A stretch of 64,000 nt of DNA, taken from the NCBI RefSeq assembly GCF_947179015.1, contig NZ_CAMXCM010000003.1, forward strand, positions 62,001 to 126,000, given 5' to 3'. Below the pieces are notes generated by a model. The model was not told where the DNA came from. It saw only the letters and a program-made list of their open reading frames with translations, and ran no database searches. Positions 15,817 through 25,124 of the stretch are shown here, piece by piece. A program made the position numbers and the translations under genes. The number at the start of each line of letters is the position of its first letter. The first letter of the stretch is position 1. Source of the DNA: Commensalibacter communis. GTDB lineage: Bacteria > Pseudomonadota > Alphaproteobacteria > Acetobacterales > Acetobacteraceae.

Positions 15817-18141
15817 TTATGAAGATTCTAAAGCTACTTTCTTTTGTCGTTTACGCTTCTGTAAAGCCGCTGCTTTATATTCGAAACTCAGCTGGTCGTT
15901 ATCGACCTGAATATGAACCTCTCCACCGTTGATGAGTTGTCCAAATAAAATTTCTTCCGCCAAAGTTTTACTAATATTATCTTGAATAATTCTGTTTAAC
16001 GGCCTTGCACCATAAACAGGATCATATCCGTGTTTGATTAACCAATCTTTTGCTGGTTGGGATAGAGTCAAGCTAACCTTTTGTTCGTTTAACCGTTCTT
16101 GTAATTCTTGCATAAATTTACTGACGACTTTGCTGATCGTCAATTTTGATAAGGGCGCAAATGGAACGATTGCATCAAGACGATTTCTAAATTCAGGTGA
16201 AAAAGTTTCTTTAATCGCTTCGTTATTATCTATATTAATATGATTATTTACGAATCCAATAACAGGTTTGCTGAACTCTGATGCTCCTGCATTAGTGGTC
16301 ATAATGATAACGGCGTTTCTAAAGTTAACCACTTTGCCATTATGATCGGTTAATGTGCCATGATCCATCACTTGCAATAGGATATTATATATATCAGCAT
16401 GTGCTTTTTCGATTTCATCAAGTAATAGTACACAATGAGGGTGCTGATCGACAAAATCAGTCAATAACCCACCTTGGTCAAAACCAACATAACCAGGAGG
16501 GGCACCAATTAATCTGGAAATAGAATGTTTTTCCATATACTCAGACATGTCAAACCGTATTAACTTAACCCCTAAGACATGTGCCAGCTGACGTGCAACT
16601 TCTGTTTTACCAACACCTGTAGAACCACAAAATAAATAGCTGCCTATTGGTTTTTCAGATGAGCGTAATCCTGCTCTGGACATTTTGATGGCTGAGGTTA
16701 ATAAATCGATTGCTTGGTCTTGTCCAAAGATGGCTTTTTTAAGTTTTAGGTCAATCTGCTTTAATGATTTTTTATCATCTGAGGAAACTGTTTTTTCAGG
16801 AATTCGAGCAAGTTTTGCAATTGTCTTTTCGATATCATGAACGTTAATAATTTTTTTTCGTTTATTTACTGGCAAAAGGGCTTGGATTGCTCCGACCTCA
16901 TCGATAATATCTAGCGCTTTATCAGGCAGTTTTCGATCATGAATATATTTAATTGACAAAGTTACAGCTGTTTGAATAGCTTCTTTTGTATAAGAAATAT
17001 TATGATGTTTTTCATAGTTTTCTTTTAACCCTAAAAGAATTTGAAATGTTTCATCTGCCGTTGGTTCAATCACGTCAATTTTTTGAAACCGTCTTACCAA
17101 CGCATGATCTTTTTCAATATGTTGGCGATATTCTTTATAAGTTGTGGAACCAATACAACGTAGGCTGCCATTTGCCAAAGCAGGTTTTAATAAATTGGAT
17201 GCATCTAAAGAACCATTGGAAGTCGACCCTGCACCAACGATCGTGTGGATTTCATCAATAAAGAGAATTGCTTTCTCTTCGTTTTGTAGGGCTTGAATGA
17301 TTGCTTTTAGTCGCTCTTCAAAATCACCGCGATAGCGTGTACCTGCCATCAAAATTCCCATATCAAGGGCATAAATGGTAGAATTTTTTAAAATCTCTGG
17401 AATAGTTTCATCAACAATTTTTAATGCTAATCCTTCAATAATTGCGGTTTTGCCAACGCCAGGATCGCCCACCAACAATGGATTGTTTTTTGTGCGACGA
17501 CATAGGATTTGAATAGTCCGTTCAACTTCAGCATCGCGACCAATTAAGGGATCGATTAAACCCGAAGCTGCTTTTTCGTTTAGATTAACACAATATTGAT
17601 ATAGAGGGTTTTCATTATTACTGTTTGTTTGCTCTTTTTGTTCGTCTAGAAAGAAATCTTCTAGATCGTCATTGTCTTCTGAAAGATGAGGATAGTGTGG
17701 AGGAGAAGATTTTTTTGTAATTTTGTGAGCAAGAAAGTTCAAAACGTCGAGTTTGGTTAGGTTTTGAGTTTGTAAAAAATAGACAGCATGGCTTTCATGT
17801 TCGGAGAATAAAGCAATAATAACATTGGCGGCATTCACATCTTGGGCTTCATTGGATTGGACATGGATGCTTGCACGTTGAATGACACGTTGGAATGCTG
17901 TTGTTGGTTTTGGGTTGGTTTCAATATTTGTTGTTAAAATAGATAAATCATTTTGTACGAAATACTGAATATCGTGCCGTAATTGTGGAATATTTACTCG
18001 ACAAGCATCAAAAATAACAATTGCATCAGGGTCTTCGGTCAATCCATACAAAAGATGCTCTAGTGTCGCGTATTCATGGTTATATTTCCCAGCTAATTCA
18101 AAAGCCCGACAGAGGGAATGCTCTAAATTATTGGATAACAC
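15817..18141 (-). CDS. clpA: ATP-dependent Clp protease ATP-binding subunit ClpA
   Basis: A 774-residue Hsp100 unfoldase that feeds substrates to ClpP. The order is a double Clp-N repeat (residues 1-140), an acidic linker, the first AAA+ module with Walker A GDPGVGKT near 224, the second with GSTGVGKT near 504, and the C-terminal D2-small domain. An IGF tripeptide (KPVIGFVNN, near 628) is the ClpP-docking loop, which separates ClpA from ClpB. The start is GTG with AAGGTAG eight bases before it. It lies 150 bases after clpS on the same strand, the usual clpS-clpA order, so ClpS adaptor and ClpA are likely made together for N-degron protein turnover. Confidence 0.97.
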   Translation of the reverse strand: MLSNNLEHSLCRAFELAGKYNHEYATLEHLLYGLTEDPDAIVIFDACRVNIPQLRHDIQYFVQNDLSILTTNIETNPKPTTAFQRVIQRASIHVQSNEAQDVNAANVIIALFSEHESHAVYFLQTQNLTKLDVLNFLAHKITKKSSPPHYPHLSEDNDDLEDFFLDEQKEQTNSNNENPLYQYCVNLNEKAASGLIDPLIGRDAEVERTIQILCRRTKNNPLLVGDPGVGKTAIIEGLALKIVDETIPEILKNSTIYALDMGILMAGTRYRGDFEERLKAIIQALQNEEKAILFIDEIHTIVGAGSTSNGSLDASNLLKPALANGSLRCIGSTTYKEYRQHIEKDHALVRRFQKIDVIEPTADETFQILLGLKENYEKHHNISYTKEAIQTAVTLSIKYIHDRKLPDKALDIIDEVGAIQALLPVNKRKKIINVHDIEKTIAKLARIPEKTVSSDDKKSLKQIDLKLKKAIFGQDQAIDLLTSAIKMSRAGLRSSEKPIGSYLFCGSTGVGKTEVARQLAHVLGVKLIRFDMSEYMEKHSISRLIGAPPGYVGFDQGGLLTDFVDQHPHCVLLLDEIEKAHADIYNILLQVMDHGTLTDHNGKVVNFRNAVIIMTTNAGASEFSKPVIGFVNNHINIDNNEAIKETFSPEFRNRLDAIVPFAPLSKLTISKVVSKFMQELQERLNEQKVSLTLSQPAKDWLIKHGYDPVYGARPLNRIIQDNISKTLAEEILFGQLINGGEVHIQVDNDQLSFEYKAAALQKRKRQKKVALESS

Positions 18142-18291
18142 AATATTACTACCTTAAAATATACTATAAAACCAACGTCGATTCATTCTATTGCAAGAAA
18201 TATAATTTTCAAACAATATTTTATCAAAAAGAATGTATTATAAACATAATCTCACTTATTTTGATTTGTTATTAAATAAGTTGGCATTGAA

Positions 18292-18663
18292 TTATTCTTT
18301 TTCAAGGACACATTGCAAGGGATGTTGGTGTTTTTTTGACAATTGCATAACCTGATTTTGTTTGGTTTCAGCAATTTCATAAGTAAAAGTTCCACAATGA
18401 CCCATGCCTGTATTATGTATTTCGTACATAATTTTAATGGCTTCTTCTTTCTCTTTTTGAAAAATGCTTTCAATGACGTAAACCACAAAATCCATTGGGG
18501 TAAAATCATCATTTAACATGATAATTTTATACATTGGCGGTTTCTTTGTTTGTTGCAGTGACAGGGTATCGACGCTATCCAGTGTCTGAGAATCGACAGA
18601 CAATGACGTATATTGGGTTGTGCGGTGATGAAAAGGTAACAAAACAGGCATATTCACTGACAT
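18292..18663 (-). CDS. clpS: ClpS adaptor of ClpAP
   Basis: A 123-residue ClpS. The core shows YKIIMLNDDFTPMDFVVYVI, where the DD..PM part forms the N-degron pocket edge, then the helix motif GHCGTFTYEIAETK and the end HPLQCVLEKE. ClpS binds proteins with bulky N-terminal residues and hands them to ClpA. The first 40 or so residues are an extension longer than in E. coli ClpS, common in alphaproteobacteria. The ATG start at 18663 has no clear ribosome site. It is followed by clpA on the same strand. Confidence 0.95.
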   Translation of the reverse strand: MSVNMPVLLPFHHRTTQYTSLSVDSQTLDSVDTLSLQQTKKPPMYKIIMLNDDFTPMDFVVYVIESIFQKEKEEAIKIMYEIHNTGMGHCGTFTYEIAETKQNQVMQLSKKHQHPLQCVLEKE

Positions 18664-19052
18664 ATTTTAATGGGTATTGTTCAAGAATGATTTATAGTTT
18701 TATATAATTTTTAAACTATCTGGAAGGGAACTAAGCATATCTTTTTTTCATTTACAAGCAGTTATTCCTTTGTTTTGCTTTGAAAATATTTTTTAAGCGA
18801 TTAGTTAGTTTTTATTCGCAACATAATCAAGTTGTGATTATACTTTAAATTATTGTAATATGTGGTTGTATTTTAAGTTTTTATTTGATTCTTTGATTGA
18901 TCGAGGGGGATAAAAATGTTAACCTTAGAGGGTGTACATACATGAGGACTGTGTTTGATTATGTTCAGAGAATAAAAGATAGTTTCTTTACATAATTTTT
19001 AATGAAAATGATTATTATTTTTATTCATTCAGGCAATATTTAGGGGAGCAAC
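18664..19052. other. 389-base intergenic region between divergent clpS and dacA
   Basis: It must hold promoters for both divergent genes, but none stands out in such AT-rich DNA. A nine-codon reading frame at 18916-18945 has a very good ribosome site (GAGGGGGA at 18903-18910) and could be a leader peptide for the downstream gene. A run near 19003-19025 (GAAAATGATTATTATTTTTA) is loosely Fur-like. I see no longer gene here. Confidence 0.4.
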
Positions 19053-20150
19053 GTGACAGGATATATTTCTGATTGTAATCACGATCGTTTGATGAAAAAA
19101 CATTTTACGATTAAAAAACCTTTGTTTAAGTTAAACACTAAGAAGGCAATTGGTTTTTTTGCGTTTTCAGTATCGTTATGTGCATTTCTTTTATCCCCTA
19201 CGGCACATGCTCAATATACTGGTCGTGTCAGTACTATTGTAACTGATATCAATGGCAAGGTCATTTCCAAAGATGATCCTGATTTGCAACGATATCCTGC
19301 CAGCCTTACAAAAATGATGACATTGTATATGACGTTTCGTGCGTTACATGCCAATGCGATCTCTCTAAACCAAAGAATTCCTGTTTCAATTCATGCAGCC
19401 TCTATGGAACCTTCTAAATTAGGCTTACGTGCAGGATCAACTATTACTGTTCGTGAAGCAATCTTGGGATTGGTCACCAAATCTGCGAATGATGCGGCTT
19501 GTGCATTGGGTGAATTTATTGGTGGTGGTGATGAGCCACGTTTTGCTCAAATGATGACCCAACAAGCCAGAGTTATTGGAATGAATGATTCCACTTTTCG
19601 GAATGCATCAGGATTGCCCAACCCAGATCAAGTCACAACGGCAAGAGATATGGCGACTTTGGCCCGTCATTTAATTTTAGACTATCCCGAATATTACCCT
19701 TTCTTTAAAGTTCCTTCTTTTAATTTCCGTGGTCGTACGATACCCAATCATGATCCTCTGATTAAAGGCTATGCGGGGGCTGATGGCTTAAAAACAGGAT
19801 ATACTGCGGCGGCTGGACATAATTTAGTTGGTTCTGCAGTACAAGGAAACGTGCGTTTGGTTGGGGTCGTGATGGGAGCCCCCAGTAACTCACGACGTAA
19901 TACAACAATGATGAGTGCTTTGGATGATGGGTTTTCAAAATATGGGGTCACACCAGCGGAAAGACCTTTAGTCTTAGCAAGAGCGACACCAAGAGGGCGT
20001 TCTCATAAGCGTTCCAAAGTAATTCTGGCAAGAGCTTCGCGTTCATCCAAAGGTGGTGTTGTGCAAGTTGCTCAATTGCCAGTAAAGTCTAAAAAGGCAA
20101 AATCTTCAAAAACAACAACAAAACATGTTGTTAAGCACAAAAAGAGATAA
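19053..20150 (+). CDS. dacA: D-alanyl-D-alanine carboxypeptidase (peptidase S11, PBP5/6-like)
   Basis: A 365-residue penicillin-binding protein that trims the terminal D-Ala from peptidoglycan stems in the periplasm. The active-site motifs are SLTK (Ser near residue 84), SAN (near 144) and KTG (near 247). A signal peptide with a long basic n-region ends at TAHAQ, near residue 53. The GTG at 19053 has a strong AGGGGAG site. An ATG at 19092 would give a more usual signal length but has no ribosome site, so the start is uncertain. After the catalytic domain there is a Lys/Arg/Ser-rich tail of about 60 residues ending HKKR, not the hydrophobic anchor helix of E. coli PBP5. A strong terminator follows. 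Confidence 0.93.
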   Translation: MTGYISDCNHDRLMKKHFTIKKPLFKLNTKKAIGFFAFSVSLCAFLLSPTAHAQYTGRVSTIVTDINGKVISKDDPDLQRYPASLTKMMTLYMTFRALHANAISLNQRIPVSIHAASMEPSKLGLRAGSTITVREAILGLVTKSANDAACALGEFIGGGDEPRFAQMMTQQARVIGMNDSTFRNASGLPNPDQVTTARDMATLARHLILDYPEYYPFFKVPSFNFRGRTIPNHDPLIKGYAGADGLKTGYTAAAGHNLVGSAVQGNVRLVGVVMGAPSNSRRNTTMMSALDDGFSKYGVTPAERPLVLARATPRGRSHKRSKVILARASRSSKGGVVQVAQLPVKSKKAKSSKTTTKHVVKHKKR

Positions 20151-20207
20151 AAGTTGTTCTATAATATTTGATCCTATTATTAAATGTTATCAAGAATGAG
20201 TTTACCT

Positions 20208-20241
20208 TACCCAACTAATATGTATTATTAGTTGGGTATTT
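20208..20241 (+). terminator. rho-independent terminator of dacA
   Basis: A perfect 13-base stem, TACCCAACTAATA (20208-20220) with TATTAGTTGGGTA (20226-20238), has a five-base loop and is followed by T. Confidence 0.88.
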
Positions 20242-20272
20242 TATTTAAAGTTTATTTAATTTGGAGGATGAT

Positions 20273-21064
20273 ATGGCAGATCGTCGGATGGTATTTTATA
20301 CTCAAGAAGATTTTGTTGGGTTAAGAGCTGCAGGACGCTTGGCTGCTGAAACGTTGGACATGATTACCCCATTTGTAAAAGAGGGTGTCACTACAGAAGA
20401 GTTAAATACAATTATTCATGAATTTACTCTGGAACGTGGGGCAATTCCTGCGCCATTAAATTACAGAGGTTTTCCAAAATCTTGTTGTATTTCAATTAAC
20501 CACGTCGTTTGCCATGGTATCCCAGGGGATCGACGTTTAATGAATGGCGATATTTTGAATATTGATGTTACTCCTATTTTAGATGGCTGGTATGGCGATA
20601 GCAGCCGTATGTATGTCGTGGGTAAGGTGTCTCGGCTTGCACAACGATTAATCGATGTGACGTATGAATCTTTGGTGCGTGCGATTAAAGAGGTAAAGCC
20701 TGGCAATACGTTGGGTGATATTGGCTATGTGATCCAAGAATATGCTGAAGCACAGCGTTTTTCGGTGGTCAGAGATTTTTGTGGTCATGGCATTGGTCGT
20801 GTATTTCACCAAGAGCCAAATGTTTTGCATTACGGGAAAAGAGGACATGGTTTGGAATTGAAACCAGGAATGGTATTCACCATTGAACCAATGTTAAATG
20901 TTGGTAAGCCAGATGTGAAGATCCTCGACGATGATTGGACAGCTGTAACACGTGATCGCTCTTTGAGTGCGCAATTTGAGCATATGATGGGCGTCACCGA
21001 GGATGGTGTTGAAGTCTTTACCTACTCTCCCAAAGGAATGAACCAACCTCCATATGAGTCGTAG
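20273..21064 (+). CDS. map: type I methionine aminopeptidase
   Basis: A 263-residue enzyme that removes the initiator Met from new proteins. The metal ligands lie in NIDVTPILDGWYGDSSRMY (two Asp), CGHGIGRVFHQEPN (His), TIEPML (Glu) and the final QFEHMMGV (Glu). The proline-type core GIPGDRRL is also as in bacterial type I enzymes. The ATG at 20273 follows GGAGG at 20263-20267, which rules out an in-frame TTG at 20261. It is a single gene after the dacA terminator. The next 940 bases hold no clear gene. Confidence 0.97.
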   Translation: MADRRMVFYTQEDFVGLRAAGRLAAETLDMITPFVKEGVTTEELNTIIHEFTLERGAIPAPLNYRGFPKSCCISINHVVCHGIPGDRRLMNGDILNIDVTPILDGWYGDSSRMYVVGKVSRLAQRLIDVTYESLVRAIKEVKPGNTLGDIGYVIQEYAEAQRFSVVRDFCGHGIGRVFHQEPNVLHYGKRGHGLELKPGMVFTIEPMLNVGKPDVKILDDDWTAVTRDRSLSAQFEHMMGVTEDGVEVFTYSPKGMNQPPYES

Positions 21065-22004
21065 GATTTCATGCCATATTCGCTTTTATAGAAATATAGT
21101 AGCTCATTAACCTATAAGTATATTTCATTATATTGATGACTAATCATATAAAAAATATGGTTTGTTATTTGACATAAAACTCTGTCTGTGACAGAGTTTT
21201 ATGTCAATATAAATTAATTCTAAAAATTTTATCAACCGTACTAAGCGATATATAAATCATTTATTTTTTTCTTACGGATCGTTTTATAGTTCATAAGCAT
21301 TTTAAGCAATCACAGCTTTGCACACTTTACTGACATTTTGAGAATATTAATAAATTAAAAATAGATGTTGAATTTGTTCATATAAGTCTGAGGTGGTAGC
21401 TGTCAAAATATACTCTTGGAACAGATACTGTTCTTGTTCGTAGCATTAATAACGATGATAATTCAATATCAGAGGCAATAACAATAAACGTAAGTCCATC
21501 ATGATAACCCAGTATATTTGAGTGGCCACGAAATTTAGTTCAGAAGCTAATTTTATTCCACTTATGGCATTTCAAGTATTTACTTTTTGGGGGCTTCAAA
21601 ATGCATAAAAACTTTAGCCGTCTTCATGTATTTATTTAATTTTTGCTTTACCGTTGATTGCTGAGAGAGTGTAATATTTAATTAAGCAGCATAAATGATG
21701 ATCGTTCGAAATTCTTGGCAATATTGGCGGTTGACACCAAATGCGGTGACGGTAATCATCCAGTAATATATGAAGCTTAAAGTAAGCATATAATTGATTA
21801 ATTTGATAAATTTTATAAGCAGCATGATTTTTCGTTGTCCGAAAATGGCAGAATATTATTCATAATTTATGTTTTGAATACGATCATCATTTGCATGTAT
21901 TTATATATTTTCACAAAATCTTGAATAGTGACTTGTCATGCCTGTTTGCCTTGGTGCATAGTAACAATAGTTATTTAATAATATTTAAAATTAAGGGATG
22001 GATC
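21065..22004. other. 940-base region without a convincing gene
   Basis: The region is AT-rich and broken by stops in all frames. The plus frame at about 21400-21502 reads as protein-like (YTLGTDTVLVRSINNDD...INVSPS, then a stop), resembling one repeat of a surface or adhesin-type beta domain, but it has no start. Other short open stretches show nothing I can name. It looks like eroded accessory DNA. A perfect hairpin lies at its left side. The ribosome site of the dihydroxyacetone kinase gene ends it. Confidence 0.45.
21171..21205. repeat. perfect 16-base inverted repeat
   Basis: GACATAAAACTCTGTC (21171-21186) and its exact reverse complement (21190-21205) are separated by only TGT. It lies about 105 bases after map. 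It could end the map message, although no T run follows on the plus strand. A remnant of a mobile element end is the other possibility. Confidence 0.75.
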
Positions 22005-23660
22005 ATGTCGAATTTCTTTTTTAATGATCGTAAAGAACTTGTAAATGACGCTATAGAGGGGAGCTTAGTAACAGCACCTCATAAAAATCTTGCAAAACTT
22101 GATACGGATCCTTCAATGCGTATTGTTGTGCGTAAGGATTGGGATAAGAAAAAAGTAGCGGTTGTTTCTGGTGGTGGTGCAGGACATGAGCCAGCCCATC
22201 TTGGGTTCGTTGGAAAAGGCATGTTAACGGCAGCTGTTTGCGGTGATCTGTTTGCTTCCCCCAGTGTTGATGCTGTTTTAACGGCGATTGTTGCTGTGAC
22301 GGGAGAGACTGGTTGTTTATTAGTGATTAAAAATTATACGGGTGATCGTTTAAATTTTGGTTTAGCTGCCGAAAAAGCAAAGCATCTTGGCTATAAAGTC
22401 GAAATGGTTATGGTTGGTGATGATATTTCTCTGCCAGATAATAAACAACCTCGTGGAATTGCGGGGACTGTTTTTGTGCATAAAATGGCTGGCTATGCAG
22501 CAGAAGCAGGTTATTCTTTGGCAGAAGTCAAAGAATTCGTGGATCATGCCAATAAACAAGTATTCAGTATTGGTGTGGCAATGTCTGGCTGTCATTTGCC
22601 TCAGGCAAAAGGTGATGCACAACGTATTCCAGAAGGTTCGATTGAAGTTGGTTTGGGTATTCATGGCGAACCTGGTGCCAGCAAAGTTGCCACGCAAAAT
22701 AGCCGTGAAGTAATTGAATTGATGTTGTCTAAACTAACCCCTCATATTACCAAGAATAATCGTGTGGCGGTGATGGTGAATAATTTAGGTGGTGTTTCTG
22801 CTTTGGAAATGGGCATTTTAACAAAAGAACTCTATCATAGCGCGCTTGCACCACAAATTGATTACGTCGTTGGGCCAGCTTTGGTTGTGACGGCGTTGGA
22901 TATGAAGGGCTTGTCATTAAGCCTTTTGGTTCTTGATGAAAAAATTGAAAAAGCATTAACTGCGCCAACAGAAGCGTCTTCTTGGGTTGGGGCTGTAAAG
23001 CCTGAAAAAATGTCTGTTATTTCTTTGGAAACTGTTGAAACGAAAGTTCAATATACACCTTCTGATGATAAGCTTTCTGGTCAAATTGTTGATGTTGTGA
23101 CACAAACATTAAGCGAACTTGAAGATGAGCTAAATGCACTTGACGCCAAAGTGGGGGATGGCGATACAGGGGCAACATTTGCTGCTGGTGCCAGAGGGAT
23201 TGCTGCATTATTAAAAGCACAAGATTTACCCTTGGCAGATCAATCCAAATTATGTTTGGTGATTGGCGAACGTTTGGCCGTGGTGATGGGTGGATCTAGT
23301 GGCGTGTTATTCTCAATTTTCTTTACGGGTGCTGGTCAAAAATTAGCCGAAGGCAAATCTTTGGTCGAGGGGTTATTATTTGGTTTGAACCAAATGAAGC
23401 ATTATGGTGGTGCTGATTTGGGTGACAGAACCATGATTGACGCATTGCAGCCTGCATTAGAAGCCTTACAACAAAGCAATAGTTTGGAAGAAGCTGCAAA
23501 AGCTGCAGGTAAAGGTGCAGAAGATACCGCAAAATCAACCAAAGCAAATGCGGGTCGTTCTTCTTACTTGAATAGTGACAGCTTGGCTGGAAATCCTGAT
23601 CCTGGAGCGGTGGCTGTAGCTAAAGTGTTTGCAGCATTACTTAAAGCAAATATTGTTTAG
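22005..23660 (+). CDS. ATP-dependent dihydroxyacetone kinase, fused DhaK-DhaL
   Basis: A 551-residue single-chain kinase that makes dihydroxyacetone phosphate from dihydroxyacetone and ATP. The DhaK domain (residues 1-330) shows VSGGGAGHEPAHLGFVGKGML and the substrate-binding His at residue 220 (GIHGEPG), the same number as in the Citrobacter enzyme. The DhaL domain (about 360-551) has the Mg-ATP motif DAKVGDGDTGATF and the end DPGA. The fused form uses ATP rather than the PTS protein DhaM. The ATG at 22005 has AAGGGA at 21992-21997; upstream in-frame codons are not needed. It stands alone, flanked by non-coding DNA, and feeds triose into glycolysis or gluconeogenesis. Confidence 0.95.
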   Translation: MSNFFFNDRKELVNDAIEGSLVTAPHKNLAKLDTDPSMRIVVRKDWDKKKVAVVSGGGAGHEPAHLGFVGKGMLTAAVCGDLFASPSVDAVLTAIVAVTGETGCLLVIKNYTGDRLNFGLAAEKAKHLGYKVEMVMVGDDISLPDNKQPRGIAGTVFVHKMAGYAAEAGYSLAEVKEFVDHANKQVFSIGVAMSGCHLPQAKGDAQRIPEGSIEVGLGIHGEPGASKVATQNSREVIELMLSKLTPHITKNNRVAVMVNNLGGVSALEMGILTKELYHSALAPQIDYVVGPALVVTALDMKGLSLSLLVLDEKIEKALTAPTEASSWVGAVKPEKMSVISLETVETKVQYTPSDDKLSGQIVDVVTQTLSELEDELNALDAKVGDGDTGATFAAGARGIAALLKAQDLPLADQSKLCLVIGERLAVVMGGSSGVLFSIFFTGAGQKLAEGKSLVEGLLFGLNQMKHYGGADLGDRTMIDALQPALEALQQSNSLEEAAKAAGKGAEDTAKSTKANAGRSSYLNSDSLAGNPDPGAVAVAKVFAALLKANIV

Positions 23661-23695
23661 CAATTATTTTTGACAAAGCATAAATGAATTAAAAG

Positions 23696-23725
23696 CCATG
23701 TTCTAGTATTAGAACATGGTCTTTT
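23696..23725 (+). terminator. rho-independent terminator
   Basis: CCATGTTCTA (23696-23705) pairs with TAGAACATGG (23710-23719) over a four-base loop. TCTTTTATTA follows. Confidence 0.85.
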
Positions 23726-23754
23726 ATTATAAAATATCATAAACATGTCTGTTT

Positions 23755-23896
23755 CATTTGCTTAACATATCGGTGGTGGTTACATAGATATCTTTTAGAG
23801 AATAAATACTATCCAAAAAGGAGATCATATTATCTAATGTTGAATTATCGCGGGCGATGTTTGTTAAAATAGCAAGTGTAATGATTAGGGTTCTTT
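23755..23896 (-). pseudogene. possible gene fragment, minus strand
   Basis: The minus strand is open for about 46 codons and ends in TGA. It reads TLIITLAILTNIARDNSTLD near its start and DIYVTTTDMLSK at the end. The composition is protein-like, but there is no start codon and a stop precedes it. It may be the tail of a lost gene. I cannot name a family, and chance is possible in such DNA. Confidence 0.3.
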
Positions 23897-24226
23897 ATTT
23901 GATGAAAATAAAGAATGTCAAAAAGCTATATCCTGCCTTCTAACTTCACAACAGGATTATTTAGGCTATATAAAGTTCAAAGCATCTCTTGGTGATGGAT
24001 ACTATCAAAAAGAGGATTATTTTAACGCAAAAGAACAGTTTTATGATGGTTTAAACGCGCCAGATGGTCATCAAAATCCATTTATCTTATTACGACGAGG
24101 GACAGATTTTATATAGTCTGAATGATAGTAAGGCGATTTATCCTTCGTGCAACAAACACCATGTGAATAATATTTATTATCAAGCAGCAGCGAAAATGGT
24201 ATTTATTACTTTTTAGCTATTTTTAA
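23892..24226 (+). pseudogene. decayed TPR-like protein gene
   Basis: Starting after a stop and with no start codon, the plus strand reads DENKECQKAISCLLTSQQDY then GDGYYQKEDYFNAKEQFYDG and NAPDGHQNPFILLR. A frameshift near 24107 leads into GQILYSLNDSK, and a second near 24133 leads into RRFILRA. A stop then interrupts before IIFIIKQQRKWYLLLFSYF and the final TAA at 24224. Joined, these pieces follow the order of small tetratricopeptide-like proteins with a GDxYFxKxDYxxA...NAPDGxxNPFxxLRxGQ pattern, which I associate with immunity-type genes near polymorphic toxins. That association is from memory and is inference. Confidence 0.6.
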
Positions 24227-24285
24227 TAGTGTAACAAAACGATCGAACTTTTATCGAAAAGTCTATTTCAGTGGAGATTTGTTTG

Positions 24286-25104
24286 ATGGGCTTTCCCTCT
24301 CTTCGTATTGCAGTGATAACAAAATGTTATCAAGAGCAAACTATGTTGCCTGTATGGATTAAGCATTACAGCCGTTTAGTTGGTGAGGAAAATCTATTTA
24401 TTCTGGATCATGGTAGTTCCCCGCCTGTGCAAGTTCAAAATAATATTTATGTTGAGCGTATTTCACGACAAGAATATTTAGATGAATCGGAAACGGTTCG
24501 TATTATCAGTGAATGGCAACAAAAATTATTACAAACTTATGATTGGGTTATTTTTGTTGATACTGATGAATTTATTTTACCACGCCCATCTCGTTGGAAT
24601 TCACTTGGTGAATATCTATCTCAATGCTCTGCGCAGATTTGTCGTTGTGTAGGGGTGGAAGTGATTGATCCTATGATTAAACCTCCCGTTGATTGGTCAA
24701 AATCCATCTTAAGGCAGCGTTCGAACGGCGTGATTACCAGTTGGTCTTGTAAGCCATCTGTGTCATCTGTTCCAACAATTTGGGATCCAGGATTTCATCG
24801 TTGTCAAAACTCACACTCCTTTGAACATGATTTGTGGTTATTTCATTTAAAATATGCAGATCAAAATCATTTATTAGAGCATTCAGAAGCTATGCGTAGA
24901 GTGCCGCGCCATCCAGAAGATATAGAAAATGGTCTTGGGATTTCTCATTTACTATCTGATGACGATATTCTAAAGCGTTTAAATCAATATAGAAGGCGAG
25001 TCAAAGAAGGCTCGTTGGATGATTATTTGGCAACGCAACCTGATCCAAATGAAGCTGATTCTGCGTGTCTTGCTATTCCAGAAGAATTCCTTGATTGTCT
25101 ATAG
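24286..25104 (+). CDS. GT2-like glycosyltransferase
   Basis: A 272-residue protein of the Glyco_tranf_2_4 type, a GT-A fold often found in bacterial surface-glycan loci. The signs are the start RIAVITKCYQEQTMLPVWIKHY, then LFILDHGSS, the metal-binding DxD in WVIFVDTDEFI, and a late LWLFHLKYAD. The ATG at 24286 has GGAG at 24273-24276; an in-frame GTG at 24271 overlaps that site and is less likely. No signal or membrane segment is seen. The next gene starts 20 bases later and is probably co-transcribed. Donor and acceptor are unknown. The region before it holds a decayed gene. Confidence 0.8.
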   Translation: MGFPSLRIAVITKCYQEQTMLPVWIKHYSRLVGEENLFILDHGSSPPVQVQNNIYVERISRQEYLDESETVRIISEWQQKLLQTYDWVIFVDTDEFILPRPSRWNSLGEYLSQCSAQICRCVGVEVIDPMIKPPVDWSKSILRQRSNGVITSWSCKPSVSSVPTIWDPGFHRCQNSHSFEHDLWLFHLKYADQNHLLEHSEAMRRVPRHPEDIENGLGISHLLSDDDILKRLNQYRRRVKEGSLDDYLATQPDPNEADSACLAIPEEFLDCL

Positions 25105-25124
25105 ATTATAATCGGATCGTGTTA

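Larger units (their letters stand above)
23661..24285. other. 625-base region with terminator and gene remnants
   Basis: It contains the dihydroxyacetone kinase terminator, a possible minus-strand coding remnant (23763-23896) and a decayed TPR-like gene (about 23892-24226), each listed separately. No intact gene is present. Confidence 0.6.

Noticed and set aside
19003-19025. Fur-like box before dacA
   Set aside because: The match is loose, in very AT-rich DNA, and iron control of this gene is not expected.
21891-22004. Upstream extension of dihydroxyacetone kinase
   Set aside because: The region reads as random in sequence. The ATG at 22005 has a good ribosome site and matches family N-termini, giving the expected His220 number.
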